64,000 nucleotides of DNA from Gordonia sputi NBRC 100414 (GCF_000248055.1 NZ_BAFC01000075.1:31980-95979), one strand, 5' to 3'; positions 1-8,889 are shown, counted from the first letter of the stretch. Program-made: numbers and translations. Notes: generated by a model not told the origin, from the letters alone.

Positions 1-503
1 GCGACAATCGCCTCCCGTTCGGCTCGGCACTGGCAAAGGTCAACCCGCGCACCGGAACTCCCGTCATCACCGGCATCGTCGTCTCGGCGTTGGCGATTCT
101 GATCTTGCTCGTCAACCTCGGGCAGGCAGGCGTCTTCGCCGCGATCACCAGCGTGTCGGTGGTCATCGTCTACCTCGCCTACCTGATGGTCACCGTGCCC
201 GCACTCATCCATCGCCTGCGCGGAACCGAATTGAGCCACGGCCGACCGGTTTTCGGCCTCGGTAAGTGGGGCATCCCGGTCAACATCGTCGCCGTCGTCA
301 TGGGCGGTCTGTTGATGGTGAATATCGCCTGGCCTCGCGCGGAGGTCTACGACCCCGACGGCGGCAACTGGGTACTCCAGTACTTCGCGATCCTCTTCGT
401 CGCAGCGACGCTGATCGTCGGATTCCTCGCGTACCTCAAGGTCAAGGGCCAGCCGGGAGCGCCGGAACCCGAAGACGCACTCGTCGGACGCAAGCGCTCG
501 TAG
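1..503 (+). CDS. APC-type permease, C-terminal part (urea/guanidine carboxylase system)
   Basis: Only the last ~166 residues are in the window; the frame is open from base 3 and the true start lies to the left. The visible part has about four hydrophobic helices separated by short loops, and ends in a charged cytoplasmic tail (EPEDALVGRKRS). This matches the end of amino acid-polyamine-organocation permeases, including the family annotated as the permease of the urea carboxylase system. It precedes the DUF1989 pair by 133 bp on the same strand, so import of the operon substrate (guanidine or urea) is the likely role. Substrate is inference; the family is fairly safe. Confidence 0.75.
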   Translation, partial: DNRLPFGSALAKVNPRTGTPVITGIVVSALAILILLVNLGQAGVFAAITSVSVVIVYLAYLMVTVPALIHRLRGTELSHGRPVFGLGKWGIPVNIVAVVMGGLLMVNIAWPRAEVYDPDGGNWVLQYFAILFVAATLIVGFLAYLKVKGQPGAPEPEDALVGRKRS

Positions 504-636
504 CGATTGCCGCACTACCGATCAACTGATAGATTTGTCAACCGAGCGACGACGCCCTGCCGGACTCTTCGAATCCGTGCAGCCGACCACCGGGACGACC
601 CGGAACCTCGCCAGCTCATTCTCGAAGGACGTCGAC

Positions 637-1488
637 ATGACCACCTCGACCACCACCTCTACATCCTCCACCGCCGGTGCCCGTGCGCATGCTCGTGCAC
701 AGGCGGGAGCGATCACCGACTCCATGCCCGTGGTGCCCGCCACCGACTGGCCGACGACGATCACCGACGTCGACTCGTCGACGCTCACCTGGGCCGAGAC
801 GGTTCCCGGCGGCAGGTACACCACCAAGGTGCTCGCCCGCGGGAACCGAATCCGATTGCGCGACATCACCGGTGACGCGTGCGCGCACCTGCTCCTGTGG
901 CGCGTCGACGCCCCGTGGGAGCGCCTGAACGTCGCCGACACCGTCAAGGTGCCCTGGCAGGCCTACCTCACCACCGGCCACCCCCTGCTGAGCGATCAGG
1001 GCAGGGTGCTCGCCACCATCGTCGACGACACCAGTGCGCGCCACGACGCGCTCACGGGCACAACCACACTCGCCGACAATGCCGCCAAATACGGCCACGG
1101 AGAGGCATATTCGACGACTCCCGCGGGGCGTGAGCTTCTCAAACTGGCCGCCGCCAAGAACGGCTTGACGCCCACCGATGTGGCGCCGTCGCTCTCGCTC
1201 TTCGAGGGAGTGAAGGTCGACGAGGAGGGATCGTTCGAGTTCCAAGGGAGCGCGGGCGCGGACAAGAGCGTCGACCTGCTTCTGCACCTGCCGTGCATCG
1301 TGGCGATCGCCAACACCGCGCACCCGCTCGACCCAAGCGCGGAGTTCCGCTCGGGGCCCCTCGAGGTGCTCGCCTGGCGTGCGACCGACGACCTCGACGC
1401 GCTGCTCGCCGACGTCGCCGACCGTGACCCCGAATACCAGCGAGCCGTGGCCAACAGCGAAGACGTCTACGGCGCAACACGCTTCTGA
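637..1488 (+). CDS. DUF1989 protein, UAAP1-type (probable carboxyguanidine deiminase subunit)
   Basis: 283 residues. The start at ATG 637 is chosen over the upstream in-frame codon at 535 because AAGGA lies 7-8 bases ahead of it. The first ~35 residues are a Thr/Ser/Ala-rich leader; the rest is the DUF1989 fold with the stretches GDACAHLLLWRVDAPWERLN and TTGHPLLSDQGRVL typical of 'urea carboxylase-associated protein 1'. Work on related pairs showed that these proteins form a heteromeric carboxyguanidine deiminase, turning carboxyguanidine into allophanate and ammonia. The partner is the next gene, 1873-2541, but a 384-bp repeat block separates the two. Which subunit letter it corresponds to is not decided here. 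Confidence 0.85.
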   Translation: MTTSTTTSTSSTAGARAHARAQAGAITDSMPVVPATDWPTTITDVDSSTLTWAETVPGGRYTTKVLARGNRIRLRDITGDACAHLLLWRVDAPWERLNVADTVKVPWQAYLTTGHPLLSDQGRVLATIVDDTSARHDALTGTTTLADNAAKYGHGEAYSTTPAGRELLKLAAAKNGLTPTDVAPSLSLFEGVKVDEEGSFEFQGSAGADKSVDLLLHLPCIVAIANTAHPLDPSAEFRSGPLEVLAWRATDDLDALLADVADRDPEYQRAVANSEDVYGATRF

Positions 1489-1494
1489 CGCCAA

Positions 1495-1830
1495 GTGGTT
1501 TCGACTCGGGTGCTCGCTTCGCTCGCGCCCGGCTCAACCAGCGGAATGCCAGTGGTTTCGACTCGGGTGCTCGCTGCGCTCGTGCCCGGCTCAACCAGCG
1601 GAACCGTTGAGCAGCCGCGAGGACGAGCCGTCTCCCCGCTGGTTGAGCAGCCGCGAGGACGAGCCGGTCTCCCCGCTGGTTGAGCAGCCGCGAGGACGAG
1701 CCGGTCTCCCCGCTGGTTGAGCAGCCGCGAGGAACGAGCGGTGTGTCGAAACCACCTCACCCCGCGAGGACGCGCCGTATCCCCGCTGGTTGAGCAGCCG
1801 CGAGGTACGAGCGGCGTGTCGAAACCACCA
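1495..1830. repeat. Dispersed palindromic intergenic repeat block, copy 1
   Basis: Fills the gap between the two DUF1989 genes. It opens with two ~50-bp units reading GTGGTTTCGACTCGGGTGCT and ending in CTCAACCAGCGG, then has about five head-to-tail units of CTGGTTGAGCAGCCGCGAGG spaced about 37 bp apart, and closes with the inverted form ending GTCGAAACCACC (once near 1755 and again near 1829). The outer arms (GTGGTTTCGAC / GTCGAAACCAC) are complementary, so transcripts could fold into long hairpins. Related blocks lie near 18730, 27110 and 32876. No coding potential is evident. Confidence 0.85.
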
Positions 1831-1872
1831 CCCCACCCCCTAACTACACACATCCGAACGCAAGGACCACTC

Positions 1873-2541
1873 ATGACCACCACGATCAACCCCACCACCG
1901 CCCCGGCGGCCGACCTCGCGCTCGTGCCCGGCGACGTCATCTACGACGGCATCGTCGCAGAGCGCGCTCCCTGGTCGGAAGTCGTTGCGGCAGGCGATGT
2001 CGCGACCATCGTCGACCTCCACGGCAACCAGGCCGTCGACACGCTGTTCTTCGGCGGCCACGACCACTCGATCCGCTACTCCGCACAGACAACCATTGCC
2101 GCGCAGGGGAACATCTTCCTGACCACCGGCACGGTGATCCGCGACCAGGAGTCGCAGCCGATGATGACGATCGTTGCCGACGAGGTCGGCAATCACGACA
2201 CCCTCGGCGGTGCGTGCTCGCAGGAGTCCAACACGCTGCGGTATGGCCACCACACCAAGCATCAGCACGCGTGCGTCGAGAACTTCCTCATCGGCGGCTC
2301 ACGACACGGCCTCGGCAAGCGAGATCTCGTCGGAAACGTCAACTTCTTCATGAACGTGCCCGTCGACCCCGACGGCGCACTCGGGATCGTCGACGGCCTG
2401 TCCGCTCCCGGCAAGCGCCTCGCGCTGCGGGCCGAAGTCGACACCCTCGTGTTCGTGTCCAACTGCCCCCAGATCAACAACCCCTGCAACGGATTCGACC
2501 CGACTGCCGTCCGCGTGATCGTCACGCGGCCGCGGGGCTGA
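1873..2541 (+). CDS. DUF1989 protein, UAAP2-type (probable carboxyguanidine deiminase subunit)
   Basis: 222 residues, ATG at 1873 with AAGGA 6 bases upstream; longer in-frame starts would run into the repeat block and are rejected. Family signatures are clear: HGNQAVDTLFF, the GGACSQESNTLRYG segment, GLGKRDLVGNVNFFMNVPV and the C-terminal NCPQINNPCNGFDPTAVRV with its paired cysteines. Annotated historically as 'urea carboxylase-associated protein 2'; the characterised function of the pair is deimination of carboxyguanidine to allophanate, between a guanidine carboxylase and an allophanate hydrolase. Both those steps are encoded immediately downstream, 26 bp and 2.1 kb away. Cytoplasmic. Confidence 0.88.
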   Translation: MTTTINPTTAPAADLALVPGDVIYDGIVAERAPWSEVVAAGDVATIVDLHGNQAVDTLFFGGHDHSIRYSAQTTIAAQGNIFLTTGTVIRDQESQPMMTIVADEVGNHDTLGGACSQESNTLRYGHHTKHQHACVENFLIGGSRHGLGKRDLVGNVNFFMNVPVDPDGALGIVDGLSAPGKRLALRAEVDTLVFVSNCPQINNPCNGFDPTAVRVIVTRPRG

Positions 2542-2567
2542 CCGAGTACCGACCGCCAGGAGACGAG

Positions 2568-4622
2568 ATGAACAGCCAGACAACACAGTTCGACGGCATC
2601 GAGGTGCTGCGGGCCGGACCCATGACCACCATCCAGGATTGGCCCGGCCGCGTCGGCTACTGGAAGGTCGGTGTCCCGCCGTCGGGTCCGATGGACGACC
2701 TGTCCTTCCGGTTGGCCAATATGGCCGTCGGAAATCCGGTCGACGCCGCGGGACTCGAGGTGACGATGCTCGGACCGTGCCTGCGTTTCTCGACGTCGGC
2801 AATGGTTGCCGTGACCGGCGCCCCTGTCCAGTTGACGCTCGACGGAGTCGGTGTGCCCCAATGGGTCCCACTCACGGTGCCTGCGGGCGGCGTGCTCGAC
2901 GTCGGAGCTGTGGGTTCCCTGGGACTGCGCGTGTACATCGCGATCTCCGGAGGTGTCGAGGCAGAGGAGTACCTCGGCAGCCGTTCGACCTTCACGATGG
3001 GCAAGTTCGGCGGACTCGACGGACGCGTCCTCGCTGACGGTGACGTTCTGGCGCGCGCGGATCTCCCGACCGGGAATTCGACGCGGATTCTCACCGAGGA
3101 GCAGCCCGCGTTCACGAACGCATGGCAGCTCGGGGTGACGGTCGGACCGCACTCGGCCCCGGAGTTCTTCACTCCCAACGACATCGCCGAGATCATGGGC
3201 ACCGACTATCAGGTGCACTTCAACTCCGACCGCACGGGTATCCGCCTGGTCGGTCCCAAACCGCAGTGGGCGCGGACCGACGGGGGCGAGGCCGGGCTGC
3301 ATCCGTCGAACATCCACGACAACGCGTATTCGGTTGGAGCACTGGACTTCACCGGCGACACCCCGATCCTGCTCGGCCCCGATGGTCCCAGCCTCGGCGG
3401 ATTCGTCTGCCCGGTGACGGTGACGGCGGCGGAGCGGTGGAAGCTGGGGCAGCTCAAGCCCGGTGACACGGTGCGGTTCGTCGCGGTCAAGGCGACGGAG
3501 GCGGCGTCGCCCGCAGAACTGGGCCTCGCACGCAGAGCGAGCTTCGTCGATGTCCTCTCTCGCGGAGGCGATCCCGACAGTGGAATCCTGGGAACCACGA
3601 CGACGGCCGACGGCACCACGTCGGTGACCTACCGTCGCAGCGGCGACGACAACATCCTCGTCGAGTACGGCGACATGCGCCTCGACCTCGCACTTCGTGC
3701 CCGCGTGCATGCGCTCGCCGAGCGGATCGAAGCGGAGAGCCCCGCGGGCCTCGTCGACCTGACACCCGGAATCAGATCGCTTCAGGTGAAAGCAGATCCG
3801 ACGAAGTGGTCGCAGCACGCCATGCGGGACTGGCTCATCGAGTGCGAGAGTCAGCTGCCTGCGGCGTCGGAACTCGTAGTCCCCAGCCGCACAGTGCATC
3901 TGCCGCTGTCGTGGGACGACCCGGCCACGCGCGAGGCGATCGAGCGGTACATGCTCGGCGTCCGCTCCGATGCTCCCTGGTGTCCGTGGAACATCGAGTT
4001 CATCCGACGCATGAATGGTCTCGACTCGGTCGACGATGTGCACCGGATCGTGTTCGACGCCGACTATCTCGTGCTCGGTCTCGGAGACGTGTATCTCGGT
4101 GCGCCCGTGGCGGTTCCGCTCGATCCGCGGCATCGACTGGTCACGACGAAGTACAACCCGGCACGTACCTGGACCCCCGAGAACGCTGTCGGCATCGGGG
4201 GTGCGTACCTCTGCATCTACGGAATGGAGGGGCCTGGCGGCTATCAGTTCGTCGGCCGCACGACGCAGGTCTGGAACCATCGCTATCCGCAGCAGGCTCC
4301 GGGATTCGATCCCGAACATCCCTGGCTGCTGCGCTTCTTCGACCGCATCAAGTGGTACCCGGTCGGCGCTGACGAACTGCTGGACATGCGGGCCGACGTC
4401 GCGGCGGGCCGCGGCGACAGCGTGCGCATCACCGAAGGCACCTTCTCGCTGGCAGAGCACGAGCGTTTCCTCGCCGACAACGCCGACGCCATCGCCGCAT
4501 CCCGCACGACGATGGAGTACGCGCGAGCCGAAGAGCGTGAACGATGGTCTCTGGCAGGAGAGTTCACGACGACCGAGCAGAACCAGACCGGCAACTCGGA
4601 TCCCAAGGGGGAGGTCGCATGA
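2568..4622 (+). CDS. Guanidine/urea carboxylase, carboxyltransferase part only (no BC, no BCCP)
   Basis: 684 residues; ATG 2568 is preceded by AGGAGA. Residues ~10-300 are the KipA/AHS2-like half (VGVPPSGPMDDLSFRLANMA), ~300-520 the linker and KipI/AHS1-like half, and the C-terminal third (DAPWCPWNIEFIRRMNG, GGAYLCIYGMEGPGGYQFVG) is the urea carboxylase-specific carboxyltransferase region. Standard urea or guanidine carboxylases are ~1,200 residues, with an N-terminal biotin carboxylase and a C-terminal biotin carrier domain carrying AMKM. Both are absent: the protein starts directly at the carboxyltransferase and ends FTTTEQNQTGNSDPKGEVA. It must work with a BC-BCCP subunit encoded elsewhere. 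It overlaps the allophanate hydrolase start by ATGA. Confidence 0.88.
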   Translation: MNSQTTQFDGIEVLRAGPMTTIQDWPGRVGYWKVGVPPSGPMDDLSFRLANMAVGNPVDAAGLEVTMLGPCLRFSTSAMVAVTGAPVQLTLDGVGVPQWVPLTVPAGGVLDVGAVGSLGLRVYIAISGGVEAEEYLGSRSTFTMGKFGGLDGRVLADGDVLARADLPTGNSTRILTEEQPAFTNAWQLGVTVGPHSAPEFFTPNDIAEIMGTDYQVHFNSDRTGIRLVGPKPQWARTDGGEAGLHPSNIHDNAYSVGALDFTGDTPILLGPDGPSLGGFVCPVTVTAAERWKLGQLKPGDTVRFVAVKATEAASPAELGLARRASFVDVLSRGGDPDSGILGTTTTADGTTSVTYRRSGDDNILVEYGDMRLDLALRARVHALAERIEAESPAGLVDLTPGIRSLQVKADPTKWSQHAMRDWLIECESQLPAASELVVPSRTVHLPLSWDDPATREAIERYMLGVRSDAPWCPWNIEFIRRMNGLDSVDDVHRIVFDADYLVLGLGDVYLGAPVAVPLDPRHRLVTTKYNPARTWTPENAVGIGGAYLCIYGMEGPGGYQFVGRTTQVWNHRYPQQAPGFDPEHPWLLRFFDRIKWYPVGADELLDMRADVAAGRGDSVRITEGTFSLAEHERFLADNADAIAASRTTMEYARAEERERWSLAGEFTTTEQNQTGNSDPKGEVA

Positions 4623-6304
4623 CGAAAATCGACGATATCTACGCCGCGATCCGCGACGCCGACCGGCCGGAAGTGTTCATCACCCTTCGTCCGCAGGCCG
4701 ACGTCGCACGCGACTACCAGCAGTCTCTGGCGAGCGGTGGACCACTGGCCGGAGTGACTCTCGCCGTCAAGGACAACGTCGACGTCGCGGGATTGCCCAC
4801 GACGGCAGCGTGTCCCGGCTACGCCTACGTGCCCGACGCGGATGCGCCCACGGTTGCCGCGCTGCGCAAGGCAGGCGCTGTCGTCATCGGAAAGACCAAC
4901 CTCGACCAGTTCGCCACCGGCCTCGTCGGAACCCGCAGTCCCTATGGCGCCGTGCGTGATTCGCGGCGACCCGATCGGATCTCCGGCGGGTCGAGTTCCG
5001 GGTCGGCGGTTGCCGTCGCGCTCGGTTTCGCCGACATCGCGATCGGTACCGACACCGCCGGGTCGGGTCGTGTCCCGGCGGGTCTGCAGGGGATCGTCGG
5101 CGTGAAGCCGACCGTGGGGGCGCTCTCCACCGTCGGAGTCGTGCCCGCGTGTGCCGACTACGACGTCCCGACTATCTTTGCCGCCGACCTCGACCTTGCG
5201 AACCTCGCCACCGGAGTGATGGCAGAGGCAACTGGTGAGCGACCATTCGACAGAGCGACCCGATTCGCGGCACCCGAGGCCCCGGTCATCGCGGTGCCCG
5301 CCGAACTCCCCGAACTCGACGATCGCTGGCGTGGCGCCTTCAGTGACGCGGTGGCCGCGGCCGAGGCTGCCGGCTTCACGATCAAGACCGTCGACCTCAC
5401 GCCCTTCCTCGCCGCGGCACGACTGCTCTACGACGACGCTCTCGTCTCTGAACGATACGACGCTGTCGGTGAGTTCATCGACAGCGCAGCAGATTCCGAC
5501 GACGTCGGTCTCGATCCCGTTGTGGCGCAGATCGTGTCGAAGGCATCCGGTTACACCGCGGTGGATCTGCTCCGTGCTCGACGTCGACTCGCAGAACTCA
5601 GGGCGCTGGCGATGGACCAGTGGGGTGATGCGACAGCACTGATGGTGCCGACGGCGCCGTTTCATCCACGAATCGACGAGGTCGTCGCAGACCCGATCGG
5701 CGTCAACAGTCGGATGGGTACCTACACCAACTTTTGCAATCTGTTCGATCTGTGCGGGTTGGCGGTCCCGGCAGGCGTCGTCGACGAGGCCGACGGAACC
5801 CGATCCCAGTTCGGCATCACGCTCCTCGCGGGTGCACACGAGGACGCCGTTCTCATCGATCTTGCTCGGCGACTGCGGGTTTCGCCGACCAACTCCCGTG
5901 ATAGCGCATCCTTGACCATGCCGACGTGGCCCGAACGTGTCGCGCCATCGGTCGAGTTGGCCGTATTCGGTGCACATATGGCGGGTGGACCGCTGACGCA
6001 CGAGCTCAGCGGTCGTGGCGCGCGCTGGAGTAGGGAAGTACGCACAGCGCCGTCGTATCGCCTTGTCGCACTGGACACGACGCCGCCCAAGCCGGGATTG
6101 ATCCGCGACGTCGGTGCGGGTTGTGTCATCGAGGGGGAGAGCTGGGTGCTGTCGCCGGCCGCTCTCGGGGAGTTCCTCGCCGCACTGCCGCAGCCGATGA
6201 TGCTCGGCAAGGTCGAGCTCGCCGACGGCGACTGGGTGGTCGGATTCGGATGTGACGCGCAGGCCGGGGAGTCGGGCCGCCCGCTCGAGCGCACGCGGTG
6301 GTGA
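4619..6304 (+). CDS. atzF: Allophanate hydrolase
   Basis: 561 residues, starting at the ATGA overlap with the carboxylase, so the two are translationally coupled. The N-terminal two thirds is an amidase-signature domain: catalytic Lys51 in LAVKDN, the glycine/serine loop at 122-129 (SGGSSSGS) giving the cis-Ser, and the nucleophile Ser149 in GTDTAGSGRVPA. The last ~100 residues (from about VELAVFGAHMAGG to the end) form the extra C-terminal domain of true allophanate hydrolases, which helps convert N-carboxycarbamate to CO2 and ammonia. Product: two ammonia and two CO2 per allophanate. It closes the nitrogen-release pathway begun by the carboxylase and the DUF1989 pair. Confidence 0.93.
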   Translation: MTKIDDIYAAIRDADRPEVFITLRPQADVARDYQQSLASGGPLAGVTLAVKDNVDVAGLPTTAACPGYAYVPDADAPTVAALRKAGAVVIGKTNLDQFATGLVGTRSPYGAVRDSRRPDRISGGSSSGSAVAVALGFADIAIGTDTAGSGRVPAGLQGIVGVKPTVGALSTVGVVPACADYDVPTIFAADLDLANLATGVMAEATGERPFDRATRFAAPEAPVIAVPAELPELDDRWRGAFSDAVAAAEAAGFTIKTVDLTPFLAAARLLYDDALVSERYDAVGEFIDSAADSDDVGLDPVVAQIVSKASGYTAVDLLRARRRLAELRALAMDQWGDATALMVPTAPFHPRIDEVVADPIGVNSRMGTYTNFCNLFDLCGLAVPAGVVDEADGTRSQFGITLLAGAHEDAVLIDLARRLRVSPTNSRDSASLTMPTWPERVAPSVELAVFGAHMAGGPLTHELSGRGARWSREVRTAPSYRLVALDTTPPKPGLIRDVGAGCVIEGESWVLSPAALGEFLAALPQPMMLGKVELADGDWVVGFGCDAQAGESGRPLERTRW

Positions 6305-6523
6305 GCCGCCGACGAGCAGACGTTTGCGGCGCTAAATTGTGAACGGTCGTGCGCTGAAAGATGTTCTCTCCCGGCGCATTCTGGCAAGTCGTTGAACGGA
6401 CTCCTCAACGCAGTCAGCATTCGAGCGTTTTCCTGAAATCGTCCGCTCTGGGTGAACTGTGGTGATTCAATCCTCCTAGCTCGGGGACAGTACTCGGGCG
6501 GATGTCTCGGAGGGGTAAGCCAC

Positions 6524-8230
6524 ATGGCTCAATCGGCGGTGAACGGTGCGCGGCGCGGTGGAGTTCGTCGAGCGGAGAAACAGGATCGACGCCGCAAGCG
6601 CAAGGCCGGTCAGCGCGCCGCGGCAGGCGCCGTGGCGGTCGCAGCCGCAACCACGCTCGGCTTCGGGCAGACGGTCGGGGCGGGGCACGCGGAGGCAGTC
6701 ACCATCCCGAACGCAGTCGGATCAGTCGGTGACGTCATCGGTGCCCTTGCGAACAACGGCGTTACCCAGGGCCTCGCCGACCAATGGCGGTTGAACCTGT
6801 GTTCGTCAGACTCCGACGGTGGGCCGGTCAACGGCGGTGCCGATTGCTCCAGGTCGACGGGCGTTGGTGTCGCAGTGGTGCTTCCGACGACGATCGATCT
6901 CGTGCCGGATGCTGCGTACAGTCCGGCGCAGGGCTTGTTCAATGCAGCCAAGGCGGCCGGCCTTGATTTCGGTACCGGAAAGATTCTAGGAATAACTGTG
7001 CCGGTTCCGGACGCCGCGTTGCCCGAGGGATCGGCGACGGTCATTGGTGACGGTTTTCAGTTTGCGCTCGCGTCAGGTGGAGGCAAAGCGACCGCCATCT
7101 CGTACCTCCCGCTGAGCCTGGCGACGGCCGGGGCGAGTGACGGCAACACCGCCTTCGCCTTCGCGATCATCGGTATGGCGAATGCGTGGAACACAAGCGA
7201 CATCCCGGTCGAGATCTTCACTGTTCCGACCGGAATATCCGTGCCGGGCGCGAAGCATGTCAGTTGCTACGGAGTGCTCACCGCGGGGTACGCGAGCAAT
7301 GTCGGTGCATGCGCGAACGTGGCGGGCACATTCGACGCCCGCCTTGATCTCCAGCAGTCCATCCCCGAGTTCCAGACTGCGTTGACCGACCCCACGGCAA
7401 TTCTCGTCAACCCTGCCGAGGTGCTGTCCGACGTCCTTGGGCAGTTGTTCTCAGGCCAGCCCTTCTCGCTCAGCAAAGACTTCACCCGGCTCACCGTCGG
7501 AGGTGACCGGACGGATGCTTACGGTCTGCCCGTCTTGTTCACCCTCACAAGCGATTACGGAACCCAGGCGCCCATCGTGGTGCACTGGCTTGGCTCGTCG
7601 GTGACGTTCAATCCGACGGTGACGGTCAACGGCGAGGTCAAGCCGAACCATCTGGGACTTCCCGTGGTCACCCTCGGCGACGTCGACACCGCGCAGCTGC
7701 TGCCGACAGTCGACATCCCCGAGATCGCGTTCCCGTTCGGCGTGCCGTCGGTGGGCCCGTTCGGCGGGTCGAGCAGCGCCGTCAGCAGGTCGACGGCCTC
7801 GTCGTCGGTCAGCGCCCTGCGTGCCGACGCCAGCGAGGCCATCGCTCCCGCGGACACGCCCACAGAGACAGACACCGACACCGACACGACCGCGGCGTCG
7901 AGCACCGCTGACGCACCGACCGCAACGACCGAAACCGACACGGCGACAGAACAAGTCGACGCTCCGTCAGTACCGAAATCGACAGCCGGTGCCGCGCAGA
8001 GAGATTCGCGCGATTCCAGCGCGTCAGGGTACGTGGGCAAACATCGGTCGCTCGACGACTATGTCGGTAAGCATCGTTCGACGGATGGCACCGGGAGCAC
8101 CGCCGGCGCGGCGTCGAACGGCGTCGCGAGTGCCGAGGGCGCAACCGACACCACCGATACCCACACCCACGACACCGGGACGTCGTCGGAGTCAGCGCAC
8201 TCGACCGATAACGCCGCGAGCAGTCAGTAG
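6524..8230 (+). CDS. Secreted protein of unknown function with acidic low-complexity tail
   Basis: 568 residues; ATG 6524 follows GGAGGGG 8 bases upstream. The N-terminus is strongly basic (RRAEKQDRRRKRKAGQR), followed by an alanine-rich hydrophobic stretch and a likely signal-peptidase site near GHAEA, so export is expected. Residues ~55-420 form a globular region rich in Gly, Thr and Ala with scattered Cys (LCSSDSDGG, ADCSRST, VSCYGVL, GACANV), suggesting disulfides outside the cell. Residues ~430-568 are a Thr/Asp/Ser/Ala-rich linker containing a near-duplicate (GYVGKHRSLDD / DYVGKHRSTDG). No family was recognised. A surface or wall-associated role is inference. The 219 bp upstream holds no feature that could be named. 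Confidence 0.7.
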   Translation: MAQSAVNGARRGGVRRAEKQDRRRKRKAGQRAAAGAVAVAAATTLGFGQTVGAGHAEAVTIPNAVGSVGDVIGALANNGVTQGLADQWRLNLCSSDSDGGPVNGGADCSRSTGVGVAVVLPTTIDLVPDAAYSPAQGLFNAAKAAGLDFGTGKILGITVPVPDAALPEGSATVIGDGFQFALASGGGKATAISYLPLSLATAGASDGNTAFAFAIIGMANAWNTSDIPVEIFTVPTGISVPGAKHVSCYGVLTAGYASNVGACANVAGTFDARLDLQQSIPEFQTALTDPTAILVNPAEVLSDVLGQLFSGQPFSLSKDFTRLTVGGDRTDAYGLPVLFTLTSDYGTQAPIVVHWLGSSVTFNPTVTVNGEVKPNHLGLPVVTLGDVDTAQLLPTVDIPEIAFPFGVPSVGPFGGSSSAVSRSTASSSVSALRADASEAIAPADTPTETDTDTDTTAASSTADAPTATTETDTATEQVDAPSVPKSTAGAAQRDSRDSSASGYVGKHRSLDDYVGKHRSTDGTGSTAGAASNGVASAEGATDTTDTHTHDTGTSSESAHSTDNAASSQ

Positions 8231-8331
8231 TACCGGCCGCCTCCGCGCCACGAGATCGGCCTGTTCCTTCCGCACGAACTGACTGTTTGTTACAACGGAA
8301 GAGGCCGATCACTCGACGCGAGGAGACGACG

Positions 8332-8559
8332 ATGAGCGAACCGATCTCAGGCGAAGACCTGCCCGAGGGCGTCGTCGACCCCGAAGCGCCACTCGACGAC
8401 GAGCCGGGCGAATCGCTTGCCGACGATGCGCCGCTCGACGAATTCGTCGATCCCCTCGCAGGCGTCGAACCGCCACAATCCGACGACGTTCCGAGCGCGG
8501 ACTACGTCGACCAGCACCTCGACGTCGACGAGGTGGAACCACCTCGGCGCGACGACTGA
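8332..8559 (+). CDS. Small highly acidic protein
   Basis: 75 residues, ATG 8332 preceded by AGGAGA. Nearly a third of the residues are Asp or Glu, with repeated PLDDEP/PLDEF-type phrases and no cysteine or hydrophobic segment, so it is probably soluble, cytoplasmic and disordered. The good ribosome-binding site and wobble-position GC support a real gene despite its size. Function unknown. Confidence 0.6.
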   Translation: MSEPISGEDLPEGVVDPEAPLDDEPGESLADDAPLDEFVDPLAGVEPPQSDDVPSADYVDQHLDVDEVEPPRRDD

Positions 8560-8694
8560 CCGCAAAACGCCGGCAGCCCTCAGGGCCCCGTTGGCTAGAG
8601 TGGAGCCACCGACGCAGGTTCGCCCCAATGGTGTCGCCGACCGCTCGCTCATCGGAGTCAAGCGGCCGACGGCGGCGCGCGCTAGGAGGAAGTC

Positions 8695-8889
8695 ATGGCG
8701 ATCGATCCCGCAAAGAGCAAGGCAGTCTCACAGGTGGTGCGCGAGCATCCGGGGATGAGCCTCGTGGCGATCTCGCCAGGCATCGTGGTCTTCCTCCTGG
8801 TGGGGTTCTTCGCCAACTGGTTCCTGGCGATCGTGCTCGGCGTCGTCATGGTGGCGGGCGGGTACTACATGCTGACGCGACAGAAGTGA
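8695..8889 (+). CDS. Small membrane protein
   Basis: 64 residues with a strong ribosome-binding site (AGGAGGAAG) just ahead of ATG 8695. A short basic N-terminus (MAIDPAKSKAVSQVVREHPG) is followed by two closely spaced hydrophobic helices (ISPGIVVFLLVGFFANWF and LAIVLGVVMVAGGYYML) and a KR-type end, giving a two-pass hairpin with both ends in the cytoplasm. No known family was recognised. It stands alone between the acidic small protein and the S4 gene. Confidence 0.7.
   Translation: MAIDPAKSKAVSQVVREHPGMSLVAISPGIVVFLLVGFFANWFLAIVLGVVMVAGGYYMLTRQK

Noticed and set aside
1600..1830. Possible CRISPR array
   Set aside because: The ~37-bp periodic units run head to tail with almost identical 'spacers', and inverted copies are mixed in. 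No cas genes are nearby.
2262..4460. Large open frame opposite the carboxylase gene
   Set aside because: It mirrors the codon pattern of the plus-strand gene, is rich in Arg/His/Asp as expected for an antisense high-GC frame, and matches no family.
2568..4622. 5-oxoprolinase (PxpBC) or KipIA assignment
   Set aside because: The AHS1/AHS2 halves are shared, but the ~300-residue C-terminal urea carboxylase-type region and the neighbouring DUF1989 and allophanate hydrolase genes favour guanidine/urea carboxylase.
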